Source of the DNA: Lonicera japonica
Lineage: Eukaryota; Streptophyta; Magnoliopsida; Dipsacales; Caprifoliaceae
Direction of reading: 5' to 3'
Length of the DNA stretch: 64,000 bases
Assembly: GCA_021464415.1 (NCBI GenBank)
Contig: JAKCWG010000387.1
Location: 59,376 to 123,375, forward strand
The translations under genes were made by a program, and so were the position numbers. A model generated the notes under the pieces. It searched no databases, had not been told where the DNA came from, and was given only the letters and a program-made list of their open reading frames with translations. This document shows, one piece after another, positions 34,996 to 47,599 of the stretch (its first letter is position 1; each line of letters starts with the position of its first letter).

Positions 34996-36433
34996 ACTCC
35001 CCCCGACTTATCTCTTGCTAGTCCCTTAGCATGCAAAATAAAAATAGCTATATATAATATCCGAAAATGCATTGATAAAATGCACTAAGCCATTTTAAAA
35101 ACTCCCAAGTTCCCTTAGAAGACGAGGTTTGTCTCGTGAGGGTTTACAGTGATGATACCCACAAACATCCGAAGTTTGAAATCTAAGTAGTAGAATTGAA
35201 GCATTTTCATGAATTGATTTATGTGTTTGGCATTACTATTACAATTTCCGGAATGTTGGCATTTGAATAACGATCTCCATTGCTTACAATCTCCTTTAGA
35301 AACTAGTTCCACATTCCCATTTGAACACACTATGTATATGGATCTTTGACACAATCATTCTTAATCACAAATAGTTCTATTCATCAATAGTGGAAGAGAG
35401 AAATCTTTCAAAAACAAAAGCTCAAGAACTTTGTCAATTTTAAGCACTTTTTTTTTTTTTTTTTATCTTTTACTTGGACTTTTTGCTAAATTAGCTCAAG
35501 GTGGTTTGCATCTCTATGGAGGGCAGCGGTCTCACTTTGTAATTTTGCATTCATAACTTCTTCTTTTTTTTTTCTTTTTTTTTTTTTATGCACAAAGGAA
35601 GCTATTCACCCCTTTTCCATATGGTAACCTTTGCCTATCCTTAATATTAGACAAAATGACTTATGAATTTAGTCAAGTGAAGCTTAAAGTCAATATTAAG
35701 TTTAAAAGTCATCCAAGTTTTTAAATTTTTTTTAAGTGCCATGCATGTGTCCCCTCTAAGGAGGATCTTTTCGAAAGAGCTTTTATTGCATTTGAACATT
35801 ATTTCTCTCTACATAAGATGAAAATCACTCTATGTGATACCAAAGACTAAATCAAACCACAACATTATGCATATTCATAGGAAACTACAAGGCTCAAGAA
35901 TCTAAATAAAGCAATGCCATGGAGATTATCACTCAACTACCTATCCGAATTAAGAATTTCATGTCAAAAACCATCAATTCAAAGACAATTCTAAAAAAAA
36001 TGATCATCATATTTCAAACTTTCAATTTTTTTTTTTTTTAAGCTCTACACGCATGAAAAATTCAGAAATTGAAAAGCCATTAAAGTTTAAGTACATTACC
36101 CCCCAACTTGAAGAACGCATTGTCCTCAATGTGAAGAGAACGAGAAATTGGCATTCTCCCATTTGGCTTTTCGATTTTCATGAGGAAAAGAGAGCTATTT
36201 TTCAAAGCAAAATTACTATATGTACACACTAACAAAAACAAACGGGTTAGAATTAGATAAAACATAACATGTATGCATTACAACCACATTTCAATCCTCA
36301 TATCATGTTTATCAAACCAAACCCAAAAAGGAAGGAAAGAAAATAAAGCAAAAGTTTTTTTTTTTTTTTTTTTTTTTTTGTTTTTTTTTTTTTGTTTTTT
36401 TTATAAAAGTATATATAACATCACCTATACTTG
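34996..36433 (-). other. Polypurine tract and non-coding 3' region of Athila-2
   Basis: The polypurine tract abuts the 3' LTR. The rest aligns with 10221-11641 of Athila-1 but is diverged in the middle (35160-35400). T homopolymers lie at 35449-35463, 35564-35587 and 36355-36402. There is no envelope-like frame in either element, so loss of env predates both insertions. Confidence 0.7.
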
Positions 36434-39400
36434 TTAGGTATAGGTCGGATCTTCAAGAGTGGTGGACTCCTCTTGAGGTGGGAATTCCAAAAATGGCTTA
36501 AGGCGTTGTCCGTTCACTTTGAACACAAAGCCGGTTTTGGGATCCTCAACATTCACGGCCCCAAAAGGAAATACATGTCGAACAATGTATGGGCCGGTCC
36601 AACGTGATTTCAGCTTTCCCGGGAAAAGATGCAAACGCGTGTCATAAACTAGAACTTTGTGCCCGAGTTTAAATTCTTTTCTTAAAATAGATTTATCATG
36701 AAAAAATTTTGCACGTTCTTTGCTTATCTTAGCATTTTGGTATGCATCCCTCCTTAATTCCTCCAACTCCTCAAGTTGCAACTTTCGGTTGCTTTCGGCT
36801 TTTTCAAATCAAAGTTCATCATTTTAATTGCCCAAAATGCTCTATGTTCCAATTCAACGGGAAGATGGCAAGGCTTGCCATATACTATCCGATAGGGAGA
36901 CATTCCTAAAATTGTTTTAAAAGCTGTACGGTAAGCCCAAAGTGCATCGTTAAGACGCAATGACCAATCCTTGCGATTTGGATTTACCGTTTTTTCAAGA
37001 ATTTGCTTTATCTCCCTATTGGCAAGTTCGGCTTGGCCATTGGTTTGCGGATGATAAGCGAGTGATACTTTGTGATTTACCCCATATTTTTGCATTAAAG
37101 ATTCAAAAGGTTTATTGCAAAAATGAGTACCACCATCGCTTATAATCGCTTTGGGAGTGCCAAACCTTGCAAGAATATTTTCTTTTAAAAATCAGATCAC
37201 CACTTTGTGATCATTTTTCTTGCAAGCTTGGGCCTCTACCCACTTGGAAACATAATCAACCGCAAGAAGAATATAGAGATTACCAAAAGAGGATGGGAAA
37301 GGTCCCATGAAATCAATGCCCCAACAATCAAAAATTTCAACTACGAGGATCGGGTTGAGAGGCATCATGCTTTTTCTTGTGATTCCTCCTAACATTTGGC
37401 ATCTCGGGCAAGCTTTGCAAAAGGCGTAGGCGTCTTTGAACATTGTTGGCCAATAAAAGCCACATTGTAGAATCTTGGCGGCCGTCTTCTTAGCTGAGAA
37501 ATGCCCACCGCAGGCTTCATTGTGGCAAGAGCTTAAAACCCTTTCGAACTCATTATTGGGAATGCATCGTCGAATGATTTGATCCGCCCCATACTTAAAC
37601 AAGTATGGATCATCCCAATAAAAACGGTTGACCTCGGACAAGAATTTTCTTCGGTCTTGGGCATTCCAATGGCCTGGCATCTTTTCGGTGACAAGATAGT
37701 TCATGATATCGGCATACCATGGTGAGGAAGAGATTGTGAATAGTTGCTCATCCGGAAAAGAGTCTTTAATAGCACTTTCCTCAATGTGGTCGGTGAATGA
37801 AAGGCGAGATAAATGGTCCGCCACCACATTTTCGACACCCTTCTTATCCTTTATGAAAAGATTGAATTCTTGTAGGAGAAGAATCCATCTTAGAAGCCTT
37901 GGCTTTGCATCTTTCTTTGTGAAAAGATACTTGAGGGCCGCATGATCGGTGAAAATGACAATAGGTGACCCAATGAGGTAAGACCGAAATTTGTCGAGGG
38001 CAAAGACAATAGCCAAGAGTTCTTTCTCAGTGGTGGTGTAGTTCATTTGAGCCTCATTGAGAGTTCGGCTCGCATAGTAAATGACCCCGGGCTTTTTGTC
38101 CTTTCTTTGGCCGAGGACCGCCCCCACGGCGTAATCGCTTGCATCGCACATGAGTTCGAATGGTAAACTCCAATCGGGGGTTTGCATGATGGGTGCGGTA
38201 GTGAGCATGTGCTTGAGTTTTACAAAGGCTTCTTCACATTCTTTGGTCCATTCAAATGGGGCATCTTTCAAGAGCAACTTGCACATGGGTTTAGCAATGG
38301 TGCTAAAATTTTGAATGAACCTTCGGTAGAATCCGGCATGCCCCAAGAATGAGCGAACATCCTTGATTGACTTGGGGGTGGGGAGCTTTGAGATAATTTC
38401 TATTTTTGCCTTGTCAACTTCGATTCCTTTCTTCGAAATAATGTGCCCTAAGACAATACCCTTTGTCACCATGAAATGACATTTCTCCCAATTAAGAACA
38501 AGTTGTTTCTCAATGCACCTTTCTAAAACCTGCTCAACATTCAACAAACAATTATCGAATGACTTACCGTAAACGGTAAAGTCATCCATAAATACCTCTA
38601 AGGTCTTTTCCACCATGTCGCTAAAGATACTTAGCATGCACCTTTGAAAGGTCGCTGGTGCATTGCACAACCCAAATGGCATCCTTCGATATGCAAAGGT
38701 GCCAAAGGGGCATGTGAAGGTGGTTTTCTCTTGATCATTTAAATCAATCTCAATTTGGTTGTACCCGGAGAATCCATCTAAGAACGCGTAAAATTCATGC
38801 CCGGCTACTCTTTCGAGTGTTTGGTCCAAAAATGGAAGCGGGAAATGATCTTTACGTGTTACTTCATTAAGCTTACGGTAGTCAATGCACACTCGCCACC
38901 CGGTGGTGACTCTTTGGGGTATTAATTCATTTTTTTCATTTTTTACTACTGTAAGCCCGGATTTCTTTGGTACAACTTGGGTTGGACTCACCCATTTGCT
39001 ATCAGAGATTGGATAAATAATTTTCGCATCTAGTAATTTCAATACCTCATTTCTTACAACTTCTTGCATGTTTGGGTTCAAACGGCGTTGAAATTGTCTA
39101 GATGGTTTAGCATTTTCCTCCAAGTGGATTTTGTGAGTGCAAATTAAAGGATTAATCCCTTGGAGGTCAGCTAGTGTCCAACCAAAAGCTTTCTTATGTT
39201 TATTAAGCATACTTACCAACCTCACCTCTTGCTCTTTTGAGAGTTCGGAAGAGATTACCACAGGGTAGGTTCTGGAAGCACCTAGGAAAGCATACTTCAA
39301 GTTGCTTGGCAGTGGCTTGAGCTCCATTTGTCCCTCAAGCTTTAGTGTTGGATCGGATGTGCTCCCCTTTTGCTCCTTCGGATCCTGAACCTTATCATCA

Positions 39401-41850
39401 AGTAAGGAAAACACTTGCAAACACTCATCGAATTCATTGGAAGTGGTTAGATTCTCTTCCATTGAATCCAAATCGTAAGTATTATTAAAATGATCTTGGA
39501 CTAATGACTCTATCATGTTCACATGTTCACTTTCTTCATCAAAATCATTTTGTTGTTTGCTTAAAGAGAACACATTTAGCTCAAGAGTCATGTTTCCAAA
39601 AGCCAATTTAACAATTCCATTCTTGCAATTAATGATAGCATTAGATGTGGCAAGAAATGGTCTTCCTAAAATGACAGGAATTTCATTAGCGGGATTTGCT
39701 ACCGGTTGCATATCAAGAACAATGAAATCAACGGGAAAATAGAATTTATCAATTTGCACAAGAACATCCTCTATTATCCCTCTCGGTATCTTAACGGAGC
39801 GATCCGCTAATTGAATTGTCACTTTGGTGGGTTTCAACTCTCCTAACCCCAATTGTTGGTACACCGAAAAAGGAAGCACATTAACACTAGCTCCCAAATC
39901 AAGTAAAGCATTTTTTATGCGACAATTGCCAATTAAACATGAAATGGTTGGGCAACCAGGATCTTTAAATTTTGGAATACGAGTGCCTTGCATGATAGAG
40001 CTCACTTGCTCTGTCATAAATGCTTTTTTCTTAACATTCAACCTTCTTTTTGTGGTACACAAATCTTTGAGAAATTTAGCATATGAAGGTATTTGCTTGA
40101 CCGCGTCAAGCAATGGAATGTTGATCTTGACTTGCCTAAACACATCAAGAATTTCGGTGTTGCAATTTTCCTTATGAGGTTGATTTAACCTTTCGGGAAA
40201 AGGGACTTTGATGTTATTTCTGATTTTTTCTATGTCCTCTTTCTCATTCCTCTTTTCCTCCTCCTTTTCCCTCACATTCTTTTCTTCTTCTACTCCTTCA
40301 CTTGGTGTTGACTCGGCTATGTCCACCGGCGTTTGGGCCTTAGGAACTATAGTTTTGTCAATCATCTTTCCATTTCTAAGGGTTGTGATGGATTTTAACT
40401 CCTCTACATTCCCACTCGACTCCCCTTCAACTATCATGGCTTGCCCTATAGGATTAGCTATTGGTTGGGCCGGAAACTTTCCTTTTTCTTGGGTTGCTAA
40501 AGCAGTGGTGAGTTTGGACATTTGAATTTTCAAATCACTAACATCTCTATTGGTTTTGTCTACAAACTGCCGCAAAAGAGTCTCCAAATTTGAATTTGGG
40601 TTTGGGTTTGCTTGACCAAAACAGTTGTTTTGGGGTGGAGGTGGTCTTGGTTGGTAGGAATTTGCATTCGAATTTTGATGAGTATTTTGATTTCCCCCCC
40701 AACTAAAATTAGGATGGTTCCTCCACCCTTCATTGTACCTTTGAGAAAATGGATCATTGTGTGGTCTAGGATACGAGTTCAAGGCATTGACTTGTGAGGG
40801 ACTTTGAAGGACCTCTTTGAAGGCCGGAATTGTGTGACACTCCTCCGTGGAATGTCCCACCTTCTCACAAATGACACAAACGGTGCTAGTACCTACACTG
40901 CTTTCCCTCATTTTACAAGACTCCATGGCTTCGACTTTCTTTGACAATTGAAGAAATTTTAACTCAATGTCATCACCTTTGGACAATTGGTACAAACCCC
41001 CCCTCTCGGAAACTTTACCCTTAACCTCGTCCGTGTAGGTGTTCCAATTTTGGGCACCTTCGGCTATTTCATCAAAGTACAACAAAGCTTCCTCCGGACT
41101 TTTGCTCAAAAAATTTCCATTACACATCGTTTCCACAAACGTGCGCATGGCGGGAGTGAGTGATTCATAAAAATAGCTTACAAGGCTCCATGTTTCGTGG
41201 CCATGGTGAGGACATGCGTTTAAAAGTTCCTTGTATCTTTCCCAACATTTGTAAAAACTTTCATTTTCTTTTGGCGAAAAATTGGATATCGCCCTTCTCA
41301 AAGCGTTGGTCCGATGGACGGGAAAGAATTTTTTTAAAAACTCCGATTGAAGTACTTGCCAAGACCGAATAGATTGCGGTCTTAGAGCATTCAACCATAA
41401 TTTTCCTTTATCTTTTAAGGAGAAAGGAAAAAGTTTTAAACGCATTACTTCCTCATTGGTGTTTGCCTCACGAAACGTGGAGCAAACTTCCTCAAAATCT
41501 TTCAAATGTAAGTACGGATTTTCGGATTCCATACCATGAAAAGAGGGGATATGTTGAAGCATACCTGGCTTAAAGGAGAATGTTCCCGCTTGTCCGGTGG
41601 GGAGAATGATGCAAGAATTAGACGTCGCCCGAGGTGGTTGAAGATAATCCCTCATTGTTCGAACCGGAGGATGGTGATTATTGTTTTCTCCGGTATTTGA
41701 CTCATTATCCTCGTCAGCCATTTCGGAAGGAGTAGGTGAAGGACTAGGATGCCTTGGTAGTGGTTGGCCTCTTGGTGGACTTATGCGAAGATCAATGTAT
41801 AAATTTTCGCGCATAAGCCCGGAAGGGTGATCTCGAATAAAATTTTCCAC
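36434..41850 (-). pseudogene. gag-pol polyprotein gene of Athila-2, broken in integrase
   Basis: A single frame from 41850 encodes 1552 residues. Gag core is about residues 80-270, zinc knuckle [14 protein letters not shown] about 325-338, and protease DLGAS about 651-655. Reverse transcriptase is about 985-1095, with VFMDDF near 1086-1091. RNase H is about 1230-1350, with [21 protein letters not shown] and VVADHLSR. The integrase zinc finger (CHNEACGGH ... CKACPRC) is about 1442-1484. The integrase core starts with GIDFMG (first catalytic Asp near 1513). A TGA at 37192-37194 replaces the CGA of Athila-1 and stops translation before the second Asp (ISDGG) and the Glu (ELANREIK). The frame continues to about 36810, where a one-base deletion shifts it. 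The C-terminal part (36434-36781, RWTGPYIV) is otherwise open. Gag, protease and reverse transcriptase could still be made. Confidence 0.9.
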
Positions 41851-41899
41851 AAAGTGATTTTTTTTTTTTTATAAAACCCGTAATCCGTCTTTCGCCGTA

Positions 41900-41917
41900 T
41901 CCCCGGCAACGGCGCCA
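41900..41917 (-). other. Primer-binding site of Athila-2 (tRNA-Asp)
   Basis: The plus strand reads TCCCCGGCAACGGCGCCA, the 3' end of tRNA-Asp, six bases from the 5' LTR at 41924. Confidence 0.88.
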
Positions 41918-41923
41918 AAAACT

Positions 41924-43692
41924 TGACGCGCCGAAAATACTTCCGTGCTTAGGTACCCAAGTGCAGGTTGTCAAGTTATAATACTTGGTAAGTCCAAGTG
42001 TCGAACCACAAGGATAGTCGGAAAGACGATGTGGTGATTACGAGTCCAAGGTTTTGTGAAGAGAATTTAATTGGTTGATTTTAATGGTTGATTTTAAAGT
42101 CTTGCAATAAAAATTAAAATGATATAACAATAGATGAGAAAAGGCTAAGGCATTATAGAATTCATTTGTTTTGCAAAATTAAGTAAAATCAATCTCATTC
42201 AAAGTTCTCAATGCAATTCCTAAGTGTTGAATATTTTACCCATTTCTAAGCAAAAGGGTGTGGAGCAAAAGCAACCCATTCCCATATAAATGCCATATAA
42301 AGAAAGGGTGTAAGCAAATATCAACACAAGTGTATCTCTCATTTTTATCTTGTGACAAAGGGTGTGAAGCAAGTGCAACCCATTCCCATATAATATCAAC
42401 CAAGATTCAAACTTAAAATACACAAAAAGAAAAGGCATAAATTTAAACTAGGCATTTAAGAACTCATTGTTAGTTTCCCCTAGGCAAATGACTTGATTAT
42501 GAAAATGGCCAACTACAAGGAGTTTAGCTCGATAAATCATAACATTTCATTTGTCTAAGATTGGGAGGTCTAGGTGGAGGTCAAACCGTCCTATATAGAC
42601 TTATTTGATAAATACAAATTGAATCCTTAAAATGATTAATGAAGTTTTTTATGACATAAATTTAAAAGATCCTCTTTGGCAATACTTTAACTAAGAAGAT
42701 GATGAGTCTTAAAATCACATAAAGTATAGAAAGCACTCAACATATCATTAAAGTATTAAAAGATAAAAATCTCAAATTTATGGTGTTTCCATGAATATTC
42801 AAAAACTAATCATGCTTGGCAATGAAAAGTATCTCATTCAAAGAAAGAATGGACATAAGCTAGTAAGAAATACACAAGTGTATCATTTTCTCATTAATGC
42901 TTGAGATCTATGTATACAAGGCATACAAAGTCAAATCATCATATGAAAATTATCTTACTAGTTTATGAATGGTTGAAAAAATGGAGAAGATGAAGGATTC
43001 AAAAAGTATTTAACAATACTAACAATGGAATGAGAATTGAACTTACATAATTAATGCATTGCAAACTTCATCTTTTAGCCTTAGCAAAGAAATTTACTCC
43101 ATAATAAATGTAGAGACAAGAATTATAAAAGTGAACTCCATTTCTCTCTCTAGAAAATAAAACTATTACAAGCTCTCTATAAATTGAGAAATGAGAAGTA
43201 ATAAAAGTCCCCTCTCCAACACAACAATGAAGACTATAAATAGGAGAGTTGTGTTGGATGCTAAAATAATAAACAATGCTTTTTATTTTTATTTTTTTAT
43301 TTTTATTTTTATTGTTTATTTTTGGTGGAGAATTCCACTTTCTTGGATGCTCTTTGATCACATGGACATGGAGACTTTCTCTCTTGGATGCTCTTTAATC
43401 ACATGGACATGGAGACTTTCTCTCTTGGATGCTCTTTAATCACATGGACATAGAGACTTTCTTGAATTCTTTTTGTCCATGGAAAATTCCAATATTGTAT
43501 TAAATACAATATTTCTTGAAATCTAAAGACACCAAAATAAACACAAAAATATGCCTTTCCAAGCATTGTTAAATGCAAAAGTGCTACGAGACTAATCGCG
43601 AAATAAGTTGGCAAACCGAGTATTTTAGAGAAATAAACGCGTCAAACAACTCCGAAAATGAGCAAATGAATGACAATATTAAGCGTTTATCA
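41924..43692 (-). repeat. 5' LTR of Athila-2
   Basis: 1769 bp, bounded by TG and CA. Nearly identical to 33227-34995. Confidence 0.92.
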
Positions 43693-44188
43693 ACTAGGTC
43701 TTATAAAAGAAGAAAAACTCGTAATATTTGTGATTATATAATATGTAGAATCACTTTAGGTCATGCCTCCGGCTTCTAATATGGTTTTGGGTGATAAAGT
43801 TATGTGTAATGTGGATATTTCAGTGATTTTGGATATTGTTTCAGACTTACGTTTGACAGGTGCATCAACAACGGTTATAGGCTCGGGATCTATTTTACCA
43901 ATTCAGTATGTTGCATGTTCCCTTCCGATCACAATGTTTTCGGTTTTCAAACCACCATATGTTTATGGATTATGGCCATGAATCATCTTTGCATGCAAAT
44001 GAGTCCTCCAAATCCTATTTTAATGATGATTTAAAGGATTGCTATAAGGTTGACGAGAAAGAGGATGGTGAAGAAAGTGAGTTTGTGGCTAAATTTGCGA
44101 GTACTGAGGTCACGACCTTAGCTACCCAGGTTCCTCTTACAGCTAGGCACTCCATCTCCTATTCAAGTTCCATTTCAATCTGTTACTT
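43693..44188. repeat. Right flank of Athila-2, copy of 32146-32639
   Basis: Begins with ACTAG directly after the LTR. It retains longer open pieces than its left-hand partner, at 43763-43981 (MPPASNMVLGDKVMCNVDIS) and, in another frame, 43908-44198. Beyond 44188 the similarity to the left copy stops, while the sequence here continues with a decayed frame to about 44420. I cannot assign the protein; a degraded retroelement or host pseudogene are both possible. Confidence 0.75.
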
Positions 44189-44958
44189 CTTAAAGTAGGG
44201 AGGTGGTCGCTTCCTCTACATGTGATGTAAGTTTTGTTATAGTTGCTTCTAAAACTCAAAATAGAGGGGTCACTGAAGAGCGTAAAATGATGAATATTTA
44301 AATGGCTATTCAAGCTATTAAAGCAACTCATAGTGCTAAGAAGTTGAACCTGCAGGGAGCGCCATTAGATTTTCCTTTAGTTTGGGGTTAAATTCCTCCA
44401 GCTAAGTTCCAAATTGTTTCTTATTCCTTTTTTCCTATAGACTTATAATTTTGTTAGTCACCGGATTTAGGCTTTTCAAGCATAATTTAATTTAATTTTT
44501 CTTTTTTTTTTTGAGGGAAAGGCCTTGCTGTTTAACATATGTCATTATATGCCATATCTTTCTCTCTTTTTCTTTCCACAAGACTTGTTCACAAAACACG
44601 TACTAGACTATTTCGACTTAATTTGACAATACAGAAATAAATGAATTATGGTCAAACATGGCGAATCAATTTCCCAGCACATATAGTAAAAATTGTTTTC
44701 CTAATATATATTTAAATTAAAGTCAGATTCCATGTCTTAATTATCAAGTGAGTTAATCATTCCAAATACTTCAATTAACAATTGCATGAATATTGAAAGA
44801 CTCAATGTTAATACCCTTAATCGTAAGATTTTAGTATGTCATAATTATTGCATATATAGACCAACATGATAGTTTTTGAATTGATTCAAGTAGTATATAT
44901 ATGCTCTTTGCTTCTTCTTTTTTTTTTTCCTCTTTTTTATTCTTATTATTATTGTTCT

Positions 44959-45024
<66 letters not shown>

Positions 45025-47564
45025 AAGAAGAAGAAGAAGAAGGAAATATGATTAAACAATTTATTCGTATGTATAGGAATAAGGAAATATGATTAAACAC
45101 CATTTGAAATAAGCATAATTTCCATGGACAATGCCAATTATGAGTTACAAAACAATAACCTCAAAAGGGTAAATTAGTCATTATGTGTTTGAGTATCTAT
45201 TCAAAATTACATTTGGGCTCTAAATCGTTTAAAATTTTAATCCGGTCAGGCAAAACAAGTGAAGTGCAGTAACTTGAATAGTTGGTAGTATTAATTGCTA
45301 ACTTTAATAGTTTAGATGGCAAAGTGCTAGTACCCTCATATATAGTTGAAAAGGGCAAAGTGCAATTAACCCATTAATTAATTTCCATGAACAATGCTAA
45401 TTATGAGTTACAAAACAATAACCTCAAAAGGGTAAATTAGTCATTATGTGTTTGACTATCCATCCCACCTCAGCACAAAATGACGACAAAACATGAATTA
45501 TCTAGCATTAATGATCGAATTAAGGAGCAATCACTAATTTGCAATCTACCTTTAACAATCTTTTAATTATTATCCGTTAATTTATTTATTTTTTTAATTT
45601 TAATTAATATTAAATTCACCTAATTCTTAATTCCATTATCCTTTTATATATTTAATTAACTTACTTTTCGTTTATATTATAGTGTTTTAATCAAGGGAGA
45701 CATTGCAGATCTTCTTCATATGCTTTTGTTTCTCCATTAATTATCTATCGGCCACTGGCCGGTTAATTAGCCAGCAATCTTTTGTTGTATTAAAATGTTT
45801 ACCGCTTTGAAAACGGAAAAAAAAGAAAGAAAAAGAAAGGACCATCTATTTTGTAAGATAAATAAATGATTTTGTCATGCAAATTTGATTGATATGATTT
45901 ACATGATGATCAGTTGATTATATAATTACTTCACTAATTTTTATAAAAAATTCAATCTAGAAGAGAGATGATCATAAAAGATTTCAACAATAAAAAATAA
46001 ACCATATATATCAATTTTTAATTACATGAATTTTTAGATTGAATATTTTGACAAATTTTTTTAGAGATAATCAACTTATCATAAAGATCATATTTATGAT
46101 ATTTTTCCAAAAACGTTATCCATTTCCTTTTCTAATCATTGATCTAATTTTATTCTTTTTAAAGAGAAAATTATATTTGTTACATAGGATTTCCATGTCG
46201 ATAAATATAATTTTTTTTGCTGGTCTCTTCTGTTATATTCCTTACGAATTTTTGTACCCAACTTTAAGAATATTTTGTAGGTGTATATATAAATAGTTGA
46301 ATCCTAGGCAAATATATAATATATTTGAAACCATTAAGCAACAAAATAAAAAAAAAAATGAATTAAGTAAGAAGATGTAGACAGCATGACAATGGTCTTA
46401 CAAGATTTTATTAATTTTATTCTTAATATACATTTAAGAAATTAATTGTATATTAATCAAAAACTAAGTTACTTAAATAAATGAAGAACTTTCGCTATTT
46501 GTCTTACAAGATAGAGATGTTTTGTTATTAACTAATTGGTTGGTAGAGAATTGAAAGACAAGGAGAGGCTTGAAAATGGTTGGCTGTTTGATGGATTGTA
46601 TGTATAATTTAGTCTTACTTATCAGTAGTTCCATTGACATTTTGACATTCGATCTTCACGCAATAATAATAATCGAATATATATATAATAACTAATGTCC
46701 GTACTTACAGCACAATTCAATTGTGCCTATATGTAATTAAAACACTATCTAAAATCATATTTATTGTTACTTTTTTATATCTGTAACTACTCGTAATTTT
46801 AATAATTTTTTATCTCATATATATTAAGAATTCAAACTTTGCTATTTCTCAGATAAATTAATTTTAACATTGTTCTCAAAAAGTATTAGTATACTCTAAA
46901 TTTGAGAGCAAGAAGAATTAAATTTTTCACTACGGAATTAATTTTAATTTGGAAGGAGGGAGGGGGATTCTTAAATTAGTTTATTCTCGGTACGTAGGAT
47001 AAAAAAATTATTAGAGTTCTTGAGTATGAAACTTAAAATTAATTGACAATGAGTAAAAGATTTGTTTCTCCTTATGGAGTCGGTTCAGTCGTTGGGTTTA
47101 ACAAGGCCTCTGATACAATATTAAAATTCAGAACAATTAACCTAAAATTAATTAACAATGAATGAAGTAGTCTCTTTATATAATATACTAGGTCATAACT
47201 CATACCAAATGCACTACCAATCATTTAACACATAATTCTTTATGCCCTTACACATTCTTAATATTCAAAAATTATGACCCCTTGTTACATAGACTAGATG
47301 GTAACCTATGCCACAAACACTATCAACCATTCAAAAAGCATGTTTAATTTTAGTTTTACAATTTTTTATCCCCTTAGACATTTTTAATATTCAAAAATAT
47401 TAATTATAGATTGCATTGCAAGGCTTTGTTTAATATGATATATTATTTAAAAATCATTCTTATGCCCTCCAACATATTTCTAACGCATAAAAATTAAAAT
47501 AAGAACCTTAATATAATATAAAACTACTAATATATCAAAAAAAAGAAAAGAAAAGAAAAGAATG

Positions 47565-47599
<35 letters not shown>

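Larger units (their letters stand above)
33227..43692 (-). mobile_element. Athila-2: young Athila-like Ty3/Gypsy retrotransposon
   Basis: A 10.47-kb element lies on the minus strand with two 1769-bp LTRs that differ, as far as I could see, at one base (34249 G versus 42946 A). Order in its own sense: 5' LTR (41924-43692), tRNA-Asp primer-binding site, gag-pol, 1.4-kb non-coding region, polypurine tract (GGGGGGAGT at 34996-35004), 3' LTR (33227-34995). ACTAG at 43693-43697 is the likely right TSD. The left TSD is missing because the 3' LTR is fused to another partial gag copy. It belongs to the same family as Athila-1. Confidence 0.9.

Noticed and set aside
44831..45103. Ser/Tyr-rich frames on both strands at the microsatellite
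   Set aside because: Pure translation of AAT and AAG repeats.
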